The notes: generated by a model from the sequence alone, not told the origin. A stretch of 64,000 bases of DNA from Cereibacter_A azotoformans (GCF_003050905.1 NZ_QAOT01000004.1); one strand, 5' to 3'. Shown: positions 52,063 to 60,274, numbered from the stretch's first letter. A program made the numbers and translations.

Positions 52063-52149
52063 TCAGAAGATCAGCGCGAGAATTCCGATGATCACGAGCA
52101 GGCCGACGATGAAGATGAAGCCGACGGTGCCGCCGATGAACTTGAGCAT
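52063..52149 (-). CDS. 28-residue single-span membrane peptide
   Basis: Tiny gene encoding MLKFIGGTVGFIFIVGLLVI followed by IGILALIF: one hydrophobic helix with a lone Lys at the front. A strong AAAGGAGAA lies seven bases before the ATG. An EcfG-like promoter (GGAAC-N16-GGTT) is placed 27 bases upstream, inside the last codons of the P450 gene. The ribosome site, the promoter and the tight ORF together make this a real gene; it resembles stress-induced small membrane peptides in kind, not in a recognised family. Confidence 0.75.
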   Translation of the reverse strand: MLKFIGGTVGFIFIVGLLVIIGILALIF

Positions 52150-52173
52150 GGGATTCTCCTTTCCGTTGTCAGG

Positions 52174-53496
52174 TCAACCGGCAACACAAGGCTCTGTTCC
52201 CGGGCGGCGCCGGATCGAGGCCAGCACCATGCCGCTGCGGGGCTGGGCGGGAAGGCGGTTCAGCCGCACGCCAAGATCCTGTGGGGGAATCTCGTAGTCC
52301 ATCTCGAGGCAGAGCAGGCGGATCGCCTCCTTCAGCAGTTCGACCGTGATCATCTCGCCGGGGCACCGATGGGTGACGGCAACCTCGCCACCGCCCTGCG
52401 GGACGAAGCAATCGTCCTGCCCGGACCAACTCAGCATCCGCTCTGCCCGGAAGCGGGCGGGATCGGGGAAGTTGCGCGCATCGTGCAGCGTGCCGTAGAG
52501 ATCCAGAAGCAGCCACTGGTCGGCGGGCAGGTCGTAGCCCTCCCACTGCAGGGGGCGGGTCGTGACGGCGGCGGTGAAGGGGAAGAAGGGCGAGATCCGA
52601 CGCACCTCCTCGGCGAAGTCGGCCGCCAGTTCCAGCGTCCCCGAGCGGAAGAGGTCGCGCCAGTTGGTCTCGCGGTGCAGCGCCAGCGCGGTGAAGGTGA
52701 TGTAGCGCCCGACCGCCACGATGGGGCGCAGGACATTGAGCAGTTCGACCGCCGCCACCGTGTCATCGAGCAGCGCGCCGTCGGCTTCCCGGTGGAAGGC
52801 GATGGCATGAAGCGCCGTCGCGCTCCCCGGCACCACCTCCCCGGCCCGCACCTGCTCGATCAGCTTGCGCAGGCGCCGTTCCGTGCCCGACCGCCGCATC
52901 TGGGCCAGCCAGTTGCGCGGGCCGATGCTGCCGGCCTTGTCGATCATGTCGAAGATCTCTTCGGCCAGCCGCGCCTCGGGCTGGTTCTCGACGCCGGCCC
53001 AGCGACAGGCGGCGCGGGTCAGCACGCGCGCGGCCTCCTGCTGCAGGACGATGCTGTCGGCTTCTTCCCACTCGTCCAGCGCGGCGCGCCAGGCAGCGCG
53101 AAACTCTGCGACCAGCGCCTCCACGCGCGCGGGATCCATGCAGATGCCGAGGAACAGGGCCTTGCGGTGACGGTGCGCCGGCCCTTCGAGCTGCTGCACC
53201 GAGCCCTTGTCCTGCAACAGATGCAGCACGCTCGAGGGCATCGCGCCCACGCGCGTCAGGCCCTCGGCGCCATAAAGCAGCCGGGCCGCGGTGCCGCCGC
53301 GCAGGCAGATCACCTCGCGCAGGCGGATGCGGGTCGAGACGATGTCGCTGTCGAGCTGGTCGCAGAGGTTCGACACGAACCTGTAGCCTTCCGACAGCAG
53401 CCCCATCGACGCATCGAGCCGGGGATCGCGCGGGATCTCGCGGCCGCAGGTTGTATCGGAAGGGCCCGCTTCATGGCGGGCGTCGCTGTTCGACAT
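52174..53496 (-). CDS. CYP152-family cytochrome P450 peroxygenase
   Basis: 440-residue P450 that should hydroxylate or decarboxylate fatty acids using hydrogen peroxide. Heme loop FVPQGGGEVAVTHRCPGE with Cys378; ExxR near 296-300; and instead of the acid-alcohol pair the I helix reads NVLRPIVAVG, with Arg257-Pro258 as in CYP152 enzymes that hold the fatty-acid carboxylate. The basic RHRKALFLGICMD segment is also typical. No reductase gene is needed or present. It stands near a catalase gene and has a perfect EcfG-type promoter, linking it to general stress. Confidence 0.9.
   Translation of the reverse strand: MSNSDARHEAGPSDTTCGREIPRDPRLDASMGLLSEGYRFVSNLCDQLDSDIVSTRIRLREVICLRGGTAARLLYGAEGLTRVGAMPSSVLHLLQDKGSVQQLEGPAHRHRKALFLGICMDPARVEALVAEFRAAWRAALDEWEEADSIVLQQEAARVLTRAACRWAGVENQPEARLAEEIFDMIDKAGSIGPRNWLAQMRRSGTERRLRKLIEQVRAGEVVPGSATALHAIAFHREADGALLDDTVAAVELLNVLRPIVAVGRYITFTALALHRETNWRDLFRSGTLELAADFAEEVRRISPFFPFTAAVTTRPLQWEGYDLPADQWLLLDLYGTLHDARNFPDPARFRAERMLSWSGQDDCFVPQGGGEVAVTHRCPGEMITVELLKEAIRLLCLEMDYEIPPQDLGVRLNRLPAQPRSGMVLASIRRRPGTEPCVAG
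52176..52200 (-). promoter_or_regulatory. EcfG-like promoter of the 28-residue peptide gene
   Basis: GGAAC-N16-GGTT on the minus strand, one base off the GGAAC-N16-CGTT consensus, ending 26 bases before the start codon of the downstream gene. It overlaps the 3' end of the P450 gene. Confidence 0.6.
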
Positions 53497-53524
53497 GTTG
53501 GTCCCCTCGTTCGACAAGGCGGTC

Positions 53525-53549
53525 AACGTGGGCCACAACCGGAGGTTCC
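53525..53549 (-). promoter_or_regulatory. EcfG-type promoter of the P450 gene
   Basis: Perfect GGAAC-N16-CGTT on the minus strand, about 29 bases before the P450 start codon. Matches the general-stress sigma (EcfG) promoter of alphaproteobacteria. Confidence 0.75.
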
Positions 53550-53607
53550 TGCCGAGTGGGGTTTTCGCACGGTCATCCGGCCCCGGCCTCGGATGGGGAT
53601 GGTCGCA

Positions 53608-53632
53608 AAGGGCGCCCGGCAGGGGCGCCCTT
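53608..53632 (-). terminator. Terminator of the 84-residue protein gene
   Basis: Perfect ten-base stem AAGGGCGCCC/GGGCGCCCTT around GGCAG, ending in TTTGCG when read leftward; eight bases after the stop codon. Confidence 0.75.
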
Positions 53633-53640
53633 CGGCCGGC

Positions 53641-53895
53641 CTAGTAGTTCGAGGGTGGATCGCTGGCCGGGAAGGACTCATCCAGTTGCTCGTCCACCTC
53701 GTCCCAGTCGTCCGGCGGGTCACGCATCGCGTCCGGGCCTGCGGGCCTGACATCCGGGTAGCCCGACGGCTGACGGCTGTTCATCAGATGCCGCACCGCC
53801 AGAGCACCGAACGCGCCGAGAATCACGGCGGAGGCGAGCATGAGCGTCGAATGCCGCCCCTCTCCCGCGCGCGTATCGTTCCTCGCATAAGCCAT
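53641..53895 (-). CDS. 84-residue membrane-anchored acidic protein (SFPASDPP motif)
   Basis: Starts MAYARNDTRAGEG, one hydrophobic segment (LMLASAVILGAFGALAV, ~19-35), then an acidic tail DDWDEVDEQLDESFPASDPPSNY. The DESFPASDPPS ending is a widespread motif of short alphaproteobacterial and other stress-linked proteins of unknown function. A perfect EcfG-type promoter lies 43 bases upstream, within the end of katE, so it has its own transcript as well as possible read-through. Confidence 0.8.
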   Translation of the reverse strand: MAYARNDTRAGEGRHSTLMLASAVILGAFGALAVRHLMNSRQPSGYPDVRPAGPDAMRDPPDDWDEVDEQLDESFPASDPPSNY

Positions 53896-53927
53896 GGTCG
53901 ATCCTCTTCCTTTGCGCCCCGTGGGGC

Positions 53928-56060
53928 CTAGAGCGAAAACGTCCGCACGAGGGGAGGGTTCCCGCCCAGCGTCTGCTCGCGCGGCCAGTGGCGCAGGCTT
54001 CGGCAGGCGGCGACGAAGCTGTCGATGTCGGACGTGCCCGCGAGGGCCCGCCAACCCTCGTCCATCTTGTCCCGCAGGGCGCAGGCGTCGATCAGCGCCT
54101 CGGCTCCGTGGTGGGCGATGAACTTGCAATGGGCATGGGCATCCGTGAGGAAGTCCTGCGCGGCCGGATTGGCGGCGATTGCCACCGCCTCGGCGCCCGG
54201 CAGCACCGCCACCGCATCAAAGAGCACCGAAGGCCCGCCGCCGAGCTTCTCGTCGGCCGGGTGCAGCGCGCCCGCGCTGTCCGTCACCCCACCGATGCGG
54301 GGGGCCACCAGCTTGACCATGGCGCCCTCGGCCGCAAGGATCGAGCGCAGTTCCGAGAGCAGGCCGGCCTCGACACCGTCTCCGACAAGGACGCCGACGG
54401 TCCGGCCGGCAAAGGAGGGCGGCGGGTTCTTCAGGATGCTCAGCGCGTCCGACGGAGGCAGGTCGGTGCGCGTGGGCCGGGCCGCCGGGGCCGGATCGGG
54501 CATCGCAGCCAGGCCCAGCCCCTTCGCGACCGCCTCGGCCAGCCCCTCGTCGATGTTGAGCAGATGGGCCACGATCCGCGCGCGGATCTCGATCTCCTGG
54601 CATTTCGACAGTTCGAACACCAGCGCATCGCGAATGTGGCCCTGCTCGACCGGCGTCTGGCTCAGGAAGAACTGCCGCGCCTGGCTGTAGTGGTCGGCAA
54701 AGCTCTCGGGCCGGAGGCGGCGCTTCTCGCCTTCCTCGCGCACGGCGTAGCTCACATAGCCCTCGAGCGGATGGGCGCGCGGCCCCTTGCCCCAGCCGTT
54801 GGGCTCGTAATTCACCCGGCCCTTGGGGTTGGCGGTCTGCATGTGGCCGTCCTGCTGGAAATTGTTCACGGGACAGCCGCGCGGCGCGTTGATCGGCAGT
54901 TTGGTGAAGTTCGGGCTGCCCAGCCGCTTGAGCTGCGTGTCGAGGTAGCTGAAGTTCCGGCCCTGCAGCAGCGGATCGTTGGTGAAGTCGATGCCGGGGA
55001 TCACGTTCTGGGTGCAGAAGGCGACCTGCTCGGTCTCGGCGAAAAAGTTGTCCACCACGCGGTCGAGCGTCAGCGTCCCCACGATGGTCAGCGGCACCAG
55101 ATCCTCGGGGATGATCTTGGTCGGGTCGAGCACGTCGAAGTCGAAACGGTCGGCGAAGGCTTCGTCGAAGATCTGCAGGCCGAGATCCCATTCGGGGAAG
55201 TCGCCGGCCGTGATCGCCTCCCACAGGTCGCGCCGGTGCCGGTCGGGGTCGGCGCCGTTGACCTTCAGCGCCTCGTCCCACAGCACCGACTGAAGGCCGA
55301 GCCGGGGCTTCCAGTGGAACTTGACGAAGCTCGACTTGCCCTCGGCATTGACGAAGCGGAAGGTATGGACGCCGAACCCTTCCATGAAGCGGAAGCTCTT
55401 GGGGATCGCGCGGTCCGACATCTGCCACATCACCATGTGCATCGACTCGGGCGTCAGCGAGATGAAGTCCCAGAAATTGTCATGCGCCGATTGCGCTTGC
55501 GGGAAGCCGCGGTCGGGTTCGGGCTTCACGGCATGGACGAGGTCGGGGAACTTGATCGCGTCCTGGATGAAGAAGACGGGAATGTTGTTGCCCACGAGGT
55601 CCCAGTTGCCTTCGTCGGTGTAGAACTTGGTGGCGAAGCCGCGCACGTCGCGCGCCAGATCCATCGAGCCTTTCGACCCCGCCACCGTCGAGAAGCGGAC
55701 GAAGGTCTCGGTGACCTTGCCTTCCTTCTGGAAGGGCGCGGCGCGGGTGATCTCGGGGATGGCCTTCGTGCATTCGAAGAGCCCGTGGGCGCCAAAGCCG
55801 CGCGCATGGACCACCCGCTCGGGGATCCGCTCATGGTCGAAATGGAATATCTTTTCGCGTAGGACGAAATCCTCGAGCGCGGTGGGCCCGTTCCGCCCGA
55901 CCCTGAGCGAGTTCTGGTTGTCGGCGATCGTGACGCCCTGGGCGGTGGTCAGCCGGTCGTCGCGGTCTCCGGCGTGCTGATGGAACTCACCTCCGGCCCC
56001 GTAGTCGGACACGAGGTTCTCGAAACTTCCAGGACGCGAAGCGGGCTTGTCATCGGCCAT
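53928..56060 (-). CDS. katE: Large-subunit (clade 2, HPII-type) catalase
   Basis: 710 residues: catalase core with active His85 in RVVHARGFGAHG, Asn in GNNIPVFFIQDA and the proximal Tyr in RNFSYLDTQLKRLG, then a class I glutamine-amidotransferase-like C-terminal domain (RTVGVLVGDGVEAGLLSELRSIL to the end) diagnostic of HPII. Destroys hydrogen peroxide in the cytoplasm, typically in stationary phase. RBS AAGGAGAGCC. No GGAAC box was found in its own 170-base leader, so its promoter is unclear. Confidence 0.96.
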   Translation of the reverse strand: MADDKPASRPGSFENLVSDYGAGGEFHQHAGDRDDRLTTAQGVTIADNQNSLRVGRNGPTALEDFVLREKIFHFDHERIPERVVHARGFGAHGLFECTKAIPEITRAAPFQKEGKVTETFVRFSTVAGSKGSMDLARDVRGFATKFYTDEGNWDLVGNNIPVFFIQDAIKFPDLVHAVKPEPDRGFPQAQSAHDNFWDFISLTPESMHMVMWQMSDRAIPKSFRFMEGFGVHTFRFVNAEGKSSFVKFHWKPRLGLQSVLWDEALKVNGADPDRHRRDLWEAITAGDFPEWDLGLQIFDEAFADRFDFDVLDPTKIIPEDLVPLTIVGTLTLDRVVDNFFAETEQVAFCTQNVIPGIDFTNDPLLQGRNFSYLDTQLKRLGSPNFTKLPINAPRGCPVNNFQQDGHMQTANPKGRVNYEPNGWGKGPRAHPLEGYVSYAVREEGEKRRLRPESFADHYSQARQFFLSQTPVEQGHIRDALVFELSKCQEIEIRARIVAHLLNIDEGLAEAVAKGLGLAAMPDPAPAARPTRTDLPPSDALSILKNPPPSFAGRTVGVLVGDGVEAGLLSELRSILAAEGAMVKLVAPRIGGVTDSAGALHPADEKLGGGPSVLFDAVAVLPGAEAVAIAANPAAQDFLTDAHAHCKFIAHHGAEALIDACALRDKMDEGWRALAGTSDIDSFVAACRSLRHWPREQTLGGNPPLVRTFSL
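53938..53962 (-). promoter_or_regulatory. EcfG-type promoter inside the end of katE
   Basis: Perfect GGAAC-N16-CGTT on the minus strand; it drives the 84-residue protein gene, whose start is 43 bases on. The -10 reaches into the gap just past the katE stop region. Confidence 0.75.
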
Positions 56061-56229
56061 CTGGCTCTCCTTGACGACGGGATGGATGAGGGCCGGCAGC
56101 AGGGGCCGGGCATGGTTCGGCCGGATCATCGCGCGACGATCCGGCCGGGTCGGATGCGCTGACGCACAGCGAGGCTGTCCGACAGCGGTGACGTGGCTCG
56201 CGCCGGGCGTGTCCGGCCGCGGGCCGCTC

Positions 56230-56739
56230 TTACTGGGACTGGAACGAGGTGACGAAGGAACAGGCCTGGTTCCAGACGGGCGCATTGCCCGGCGCGGGCG
56301 GGGCTTCGGACGAATTGGTCGTGTCGGTCGGCACCGGGGCAGGTGTATCGGTCCCGCCGATCTGCGACCCCGAGTCCGCCTGTTCCGTGTCAGGCCGGAG
56401 CGCACCGCCCAGGCCGCCCGATGAGGCGCCGCCCATCGAGCCCGCATCCATCAGGAAGGCCTGACAGTCGCGCTTGGCGCGCTCCTTCGCTTCGGGATCG
56501 AGGGCCGCCCAGCGTTCCTCCATCTCGTCGGTGGGGCGCAGGGACGTCATCGCTTCATCAATGAAGAAGACCTCCCGGACGTCGTCCGACCAGGTCTGCT
56601 CGCTGATGTCGCGCATGCTGCCAGTGCCGGTCTCGGTCGCGACGGGCCGGGTGGGGTCCATGCCGTCGGCGCCGCTCTGCGCCAGAACCGGCGTGCTAAC
56701 GATACCGAAAAGGGCTGCAGCCAAAGCAACTTTCATCAT
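56230..56739 (-). CDS. Secreted hypothetical protein of the stress island
   Basis: 169-residue precursor with signal peptide ending PVLAQ. An exported domain (DISEQTWSDDVREVFFIDEAMTSLRPTDEMEERWAALDPEAKERAKRDCQAFL) is followed by a Gly/Ser/Thr/Pro-rich tail and a final WNQACSF. Two cysteines could pair. An EcfG-like promoter (GGAAC-N16-GGTT) is 63 bases upstream. Start is the first Met of MMKVALAAALFG, chosen for GGAGAGA spacing. Function unknown; upstream of katE on the same strand. Confidence 0.75.
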   Translation of the reverse strand: MMKVALAAALFGIVSTPVLAQSGADGMDPTRPVATETGTGSMRDISEQTWSDDVREVFFIDEAMTSLRPTDEMEERWAALDPEAKERAKRDCQAFLMDAGSMGGASSGGLGGALRPDTEQADSGSQIGGTDTPAPVPTDTTNSSEAPPAPGNAPVWNQACSFVTSFQSQ

Positions 56740-56801
56740 CGACATTCTCTCCATTCGTAATCTTCATGGGGATGCCGCACGGGGTGCGGTCTTGCGGAGA
56801 G

Positions 56802-56826
56802 AACCTGTTCGGCCGAGGAATGTTCC
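56802..56826 (-). promoter_or_regulatory. EcfG-like promoter of the secreted protein gene
   Basis: GGAAC-N16-GGTT on the minus strand, 63 bases before the start codon; one base off consensus. Confidence 0.6.
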
Positions 56827-56873
56827 GGCAAAGGCTCCACTGCGGCGTGGTCGGGTGAGGACGGAAGACGGGC

Positions 56874-57428
56874 ATGGAACGGGCTGCGGCGTTCTTCGGC
56901 AGGGATGCCACCTCGGTCGCCGTGGATCTGGTCGGCGCGCATCTGACGGTGCGGGGTGCGGGCGGCCGGATCGTCGAGACCGAAGCCTATGCGCCCGACG
57001 ATCCCGCCTCGCACAGCTTTCGCGGCCCCACGGCGCGCAACGGGTCGATGTTCGGCTCGCCGGGCTGCGCCTATGTCTATCTGTCCTACGGCATCCACCT
57101 GTGCCTCAATGTCGTGTGTGCGCCGGGCCATGCCGTGCTGATCCGCGCCTTGGAGCCGACCGAGGGGCTGGCCGAAATGGCGCGGCGCCGGGGAACCGAG
57201 GAGGTCCAACGTCTCTGTTCGGGGCCGGGACGGATCGGGCAGGCGCTGGGACTCTCGCTGGCGGACGACGGGGCGCGGTTCGGCACGGCCGGCTTTCTTC
57301 TCCGCCCGGGCGCGCCCCTCGAGGCCGGGGCGATCCTGGTGGGGCCCCGCATCGGAATCAGCCGCGCAGCCGAGCGGCCGTGGCGGTTCGGCCTGCGGGG
57401 GTCGCCCTGCCTGAGCCGGAGGTTCTGA
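56874..57428 (+). CDS. mpg: 3-methyladenine DNA glycosylase (AAG type)
   Basis: 184 residues of the MPG/AAG fold: IVETEAYAPDDPASHSFRGPTARNGSMFGSPGCAYVYLSYGIHLCLNVV covers the active Glu of ETEAY and the nucleotide-flipping Tyr, and CSGPGRIGQALGL follows. Removes alkylated purines. The N-terminus is short (starts at MERAAAFFGRD). Divergent from the secreted protein gene. Confidence 0.92.
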   Translation: MERAAAFFGRDATSVAVDLVGAHLTVRGAGGRIVETEAYAPDDPASHSFRGPTARNGSMFGSPGCAYVYLSYGIHLCLNVVCAPGHAVLIRALEPTEGLAEMARRRGTEEVQRLCSGPGRIGQALGLSLADDGARFGTAGFLLRPGAPLEAGAILVGPRIGISRAAERPWRFGLRGSPCLSRRF

Positions 57429-57500
57429 GCCGGAACATTCTGCCCCGACGCATCTTGGTGGCAGAAGGGCACGGAATGCCCGAAGGAGAGGAGCAAGCGA

Positions 57501-57662
57501 ATGAGTGACGAGATGCGCCTCGGTCCCAACGATCCGCCGACGCCGGATCCGATGCCCGAGCCGAACCCCTATCCCGATCCGATGCCGGACCCGGATCCGA
57601 TCCCGCCGGGCGACCCGGACCTGCCCGATCCGGGCGAGCAGACACCGCCGATCTACTCCTGA
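57501..57662 (+). CDS. 53-residue Pro-Asp repeat protein
   Basis: Small ORF with GGAGAGGAG six bases before the ATG. Product begins MSDEMRLGPNDPPTPDPMPE and continues with PNPYPDPMPDPDPIPPGDPDLPDPG: nearly all Pro, Asp, Glu, Met. Strongly acidic, disordered, no signal peptide or hydrophobic part. A bidirectional terminator follows 54 bases on. A GGAACATTC sequence lies 65 bases upstream but lacks a matching -10. Believed real from the ribosome site and codon-third-position GC; role unknown. Confidence 0.6.
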   Translation: MSDEMRLGPNDPPTPDPMPEPNPYPDPMPDPDPIPPGDPDLPDPGEQTPPIYS

Positions 57663-57715
57663 GTCGAAGAGGATGCGGCGGCGGTCCGAAGGTCGCCGTG
57701 CCCATGACACAGGAA

Positions 57716-57741
57716 AAGGGCGGACCGGCCGGTCCGCCCTT
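57716..57741. terminator. Bidirectional terminator
   Basis: 26-base perfect palindrome with AAGGGCGGACC/GGTCCGCCCTT arms, followed by CGTTCGTTTT on the plus strand and preceded by AGGAA. It lies between the convergent Pro-Asp protein gene and the DUF3618 gene. Confidence 0.85.
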
Positions 57742-57758
57742 CGTTCGTTTTGGGGAGT

Positions 57759-58838
57759 TCAGACGCTCTTGCCGGCAGCCTTGGTCGAGCCAGAGGATTG
57801 ACCGGAGCCCTGTCCGGTCGCGGAGCTGGTGGCCTCCTCGCCCTCTTTCCCGTGCAGCACCGGATCGACCTGCGCCTTGGCTTCCGAGGCCGCGGCTTCG
57901 GCCACACGGCCGAGCTTCGAGGCCAGCGTCTCGCCTTTTTCGGGCATCAACCCTTCCTCGCGGGCGGCGTCGAGGGTGGCGTCGTAGGTCTCGCGCGCCG
58001 CGCTCATCGCACGGTCGCGCAGTTCCCACGAGGTCGCCTTGGCCTCATCCCAGAGATCGTCGCTGGTGCGGCCCATCCAGCGGTCCTCGGTCCGCGTCCG
58101 CGGCATGGCCGCACCGATCACCGCGCCAAGCGCCACCGCCGCGGCCCCCACCAGAAGCGGCTGCTGCTCCATCCCGTGCGCCACGCTCTCGCGCATGTGC
58201 TGGGCGCTCGACGAGGCGCGGCCCTGCCAGTGCTCGGCGCGATGGCGCAGATCCTCCGAGCGATGGCCGAGGTCGTCACGCCAGTGTCCGGCGCGGTCGT
58301 AGGCATCCTCGCGGGCGCGGCCGGCGCGGTCGCGGGCATCGCCGAAGGCTCCGCCCACCTTCTCGGCCGCGGCGTGGGCGCCGTGGCTGACCCGTTCGGT
58401 TGCGGCATGGGCGGCCCGGCTGACGCTGTCGGCCGCGTCGCTGACCGCGTGCTTCACGCGCGAGGCCATGCCTTCACCGGACGAGCGGTATTCGGCGCCT
58501 CCGCCGTAGGGCTCGTACGAGCGGCCGCCCGAGGCATAGCCCCCGGGGTAGTCGGAATAGCCGTCCGGCCCGTAGGAGGAACGGGAGCGGCTCCGGTCGG
58601 ACGAGCCGCCGAAGGCGAGCCAGGCGAGGCCGAGACCGATCAGCCCGAGGGCCACGGGATTGTCCCGCACCTGCCGCCCGGCCGAGTTCATCACCCCGCG
58701 CACGTCCTCGACGCCCACGAAATTCGCGAGGTCATCGACCACCTGATTGACCGTCATCCGTTCCTTCAGCGCATCGAGCGTGCTCTCCACCCGGGCGCGG
58801 TTCTCTTCCACTTCGCGTTCGATCTTGTCAGAATTCAT
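57759..58838 (-). CDS. DUF3618 membrane-associated protein
   Basis: 359 residues. N-terminal DUF3618 (MNSDKIEREVEENRARVESTLDALKERMT) as in YqjD-like proteins, a hydrophobic segment NPVALGLIGLGLAWLAFG, a Tyr/Gly/Ser-rich linker, a helical block (AHAATERVSHGAHAAAEKVG, DARDRAGRAREDAYDRAGHW), a second hydrophobic segment LLVGAAAVALGAVIGAAM and a disordered tail. Third gene of a three-gene stress operon; start overlaps the upstream stop (TGATG). Confidence 0.85.
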   Translation of the reverse strand: MNSDKIEREVEENRARVESTLDALKERMTVNQVVDDLANFVGVEDVRGVMNSAGRQVRDNPVALGLIGLGLAWLAFGGSSDRSRSRSSYGPDGYSDYPGGYASGGRSYEPYGGGAEYRSSGEGMASRVKHAVSDAADSVSRAAHAATERVSHGAHAAAEKVGGAFGDARDRAGRAREDAYDRAGHWRDDLGHRSEDLRHRAEHWQGRASSSAQHMRESVAHGMEQQPLLVGAAAVALGAVIGAAMPRTRTEDRWMGRTSDDLWDEAKATSWELRDRAMSAARETYDATLDAAREEGLMPEKGETLASKLGRVAEAAASEAKAQVDPVLHGKEGEEATSSATGQGSGQSSGSTKAAGKSV

Positions 58839-59239
58839 CAGATTTGCTCCCGTGCAAGCCGCACGTCGCGGCTGGTCTGTTCGATGGTGCGCTCGGGCAC
58901 CAGGCTGGCGGCGCTTAGGTCCTTGCGGCCGCGCGCGATGAGGATCCCGCCGATCGCGGCGAGCGCCACGCCCACGATCAGGGCGGCCCAAGCCGGGCCG
59001 ACCCAATGGGCCAGCAGGACCACGAGGGCCTGCACCAGCACCAGAAGCGCCACGAGCAGCAGGATGGCGCCCGCGGCGATCAGTTCGGCGCCGATGGCGA
59101 AGCTGCGCCCCGCCTCGGCAATCTCGGCCCGCGCCAGCCGGCTTTCGCTGCGCACGAGGCCGGTGAGGTCGCGCACCAGATCCGACAGGAGGTCCGCTAT
59201 CGACCGTTCGGTGCCAAGGGGGCGCTTAGGCGCTTCCAT
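58838..59239 (-). CDS. Holin-X/DUF1469-type membrane protein (YqjE-like)
   Basis: 133 residues with an amphipathic N-terminal part (SIADLLSDLVRDLTGLVRSESRLARAEIAEAG) and two membrane helices (AELIAAGAILLLVALLVLVQALVVLLAHW and AALIVGVALAAIGGILIARG). The family name recalls phage holins, but the operon partners match the YqjD-YqjE pattern. Overlaps both neighbours by 1 and 14 bases, so the three are made together. Confidence 0.85.
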   Translation of the reverse strand: MEAPKRPLGTERSIADLLSDLVRDLTGLVRSESRLARAEIAEAGRSFAIGAELIAAGAILLLVALLVLVQALVVLLAHWVGPAWAALIVGVALAAIGGILIARGRKDLSAASLVPERTIEQTSRDVRLAREQI

Positions 59240-60206
59240 CTCGTCCCTCCTTGTCCGTTACCCCATCCTTTGCCCCTGAACCCAGCGGCTTCGCCGTCTC
59301 GCCGACGATCGGGCTGCCGGCGGGAGCGGACGGCGAGCCCTCGTGGTGGTGCGCGTCGCCCTTGTTCGTGCGGTCCGAGCCCGCCGGCCCGCTGCCCGAG
59401 GCCGCAGCGCCGCTGCCGAAGCTCGCCATGCCGGGGGTGCCGCCCTGGCCTGAGGCGGCCGAGCCGGACGACCCTGCGCCCGAGGCTCCGGCCGAACCCG
59501 TGCCGCCCAACCCCGCGCCCGCAACACCCGCGCCACCGACGCGCGTGCCGCCGACGCCGGATCCCGTCGGGTCCGAGCGGCTTCCCATCGGATCGGTCCC
59601 CATCGGATCGCTCGGTCCGCGCGAGGGCGAGGTGCCACCGGCCGCGGAACCACCCCAGCGATCCTCGTCGCGCAGGCCCATCCGGTCCTCGTTGTCCCGG
59701 TTCCCGCGGCGGTGGCGGTCGGACGAGGAGGAGACCAGGAAGCGGCCCAGCGCGAGCCCGGCAAAGAGCGCGCCGCCCACGAAGAGCGCGGGGTTCTCGC
59801 GCCCGAAACGGGCCACGGACCGCGCCATGTCATCGGCCGAGCGGTGGCGCATGCGGTCCGCCATGTCGTCGAGCGTGTTGATCGCCTGATGGATCATGTG
59901 CGGCGGCGTCGGCGTGTCCTCACGGCGCTCGGCCTCGTCGGCCGCCTTGCGCATGGACTCGGCCAGCCCGTGGATCCCGGCGCACAGGTCCTCCTTGCGG
60001 CGGTCCACCTCGTCCATGACGAGGCGGGACACGCTGCTGCGCGCCTCGCGCGCCCCGCTGCGTGCGCGGCCGGCGGCCTCATGCAGATGGTCCCGCGCAT
60101 CGTCCATCTCGCGGCGGGCGGTCTCGCGCACGTTGTCGGTGAGGCCCGGACGGCCGGACGGAGCCGAGGCTGTCCCCGGGCCGGTCATGTTCTTGTCGGT
60201 CTGCAT
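59226..60206 (-). CDS. YqjD/ElaB-like protein with long Gly/Ser-rich tail
   Basis: 326 residues. Helical N-terminal half (TDNVRETARREMDDARDHLHEAAGRARSGAREARSSVSRLVMDEV) and a hydrophobic segment PALFVGGALFAGLALGRFLV near 142-160. The last ~150 residues are low complexity (GGTRVGGAGVAGAGLGGTG and similar). First gene of the operon, RBS GAGGAGATCAGG. An EcfG-like promoter is upstream. Function of the family is unclear; E. coli YqjD is a stationary-phase ribosome-associated membrane protein. Confidence 0.8.
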   Translation of the reverse strand: MQTDKNMTGPGTASAPSGRPGLTDNVRETARREMDDARDHLHEAAGRARSGAREARSSVSRLVMDEVDRRKEDLCAGIHGLAESMRKAADEAERREDTPTPPHMIHQAINTLDDMADRMRHRSADDMARSVARFGRENPALFVGGALFAGLALGRFLVSSSSDRHRRGNRDNEDRMGLRDEDRWGGSAAGGTSPSRGPSDPMGTDPMGSRSDPTGSGVGGTRVGGAGVAGAGLGGTGSAGASGAGSSGSAASGQGGTPGMASFGSGAAASGSGPAGSDRTNKGDAHHHEGSPSAPAGSPIVGETAKPLGSGAKDGVTDKEGRDGSA

Positions 60207-60274
60207 CCTGATCTCCTCGCGATGTCTGTGGCCGGCGATGCGACAGGCATCCGCCTTGCCCCGTGTCGCCCAGA

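Noticed and set aside
57432..57456. GGAACATTC before the Pro-Asp protein gene as an EcfG promoter
   Set aside because: At N16 or N17 the -10 reads TCTT or CTTG, not an NGTT, so it was not counted with the others.
58838..59239. Holin-like gene as sign of a prophage
   Set aside because: No phage structural, lysis or integrase genes nearby; operon partners and promoter point to a stress membrane module.
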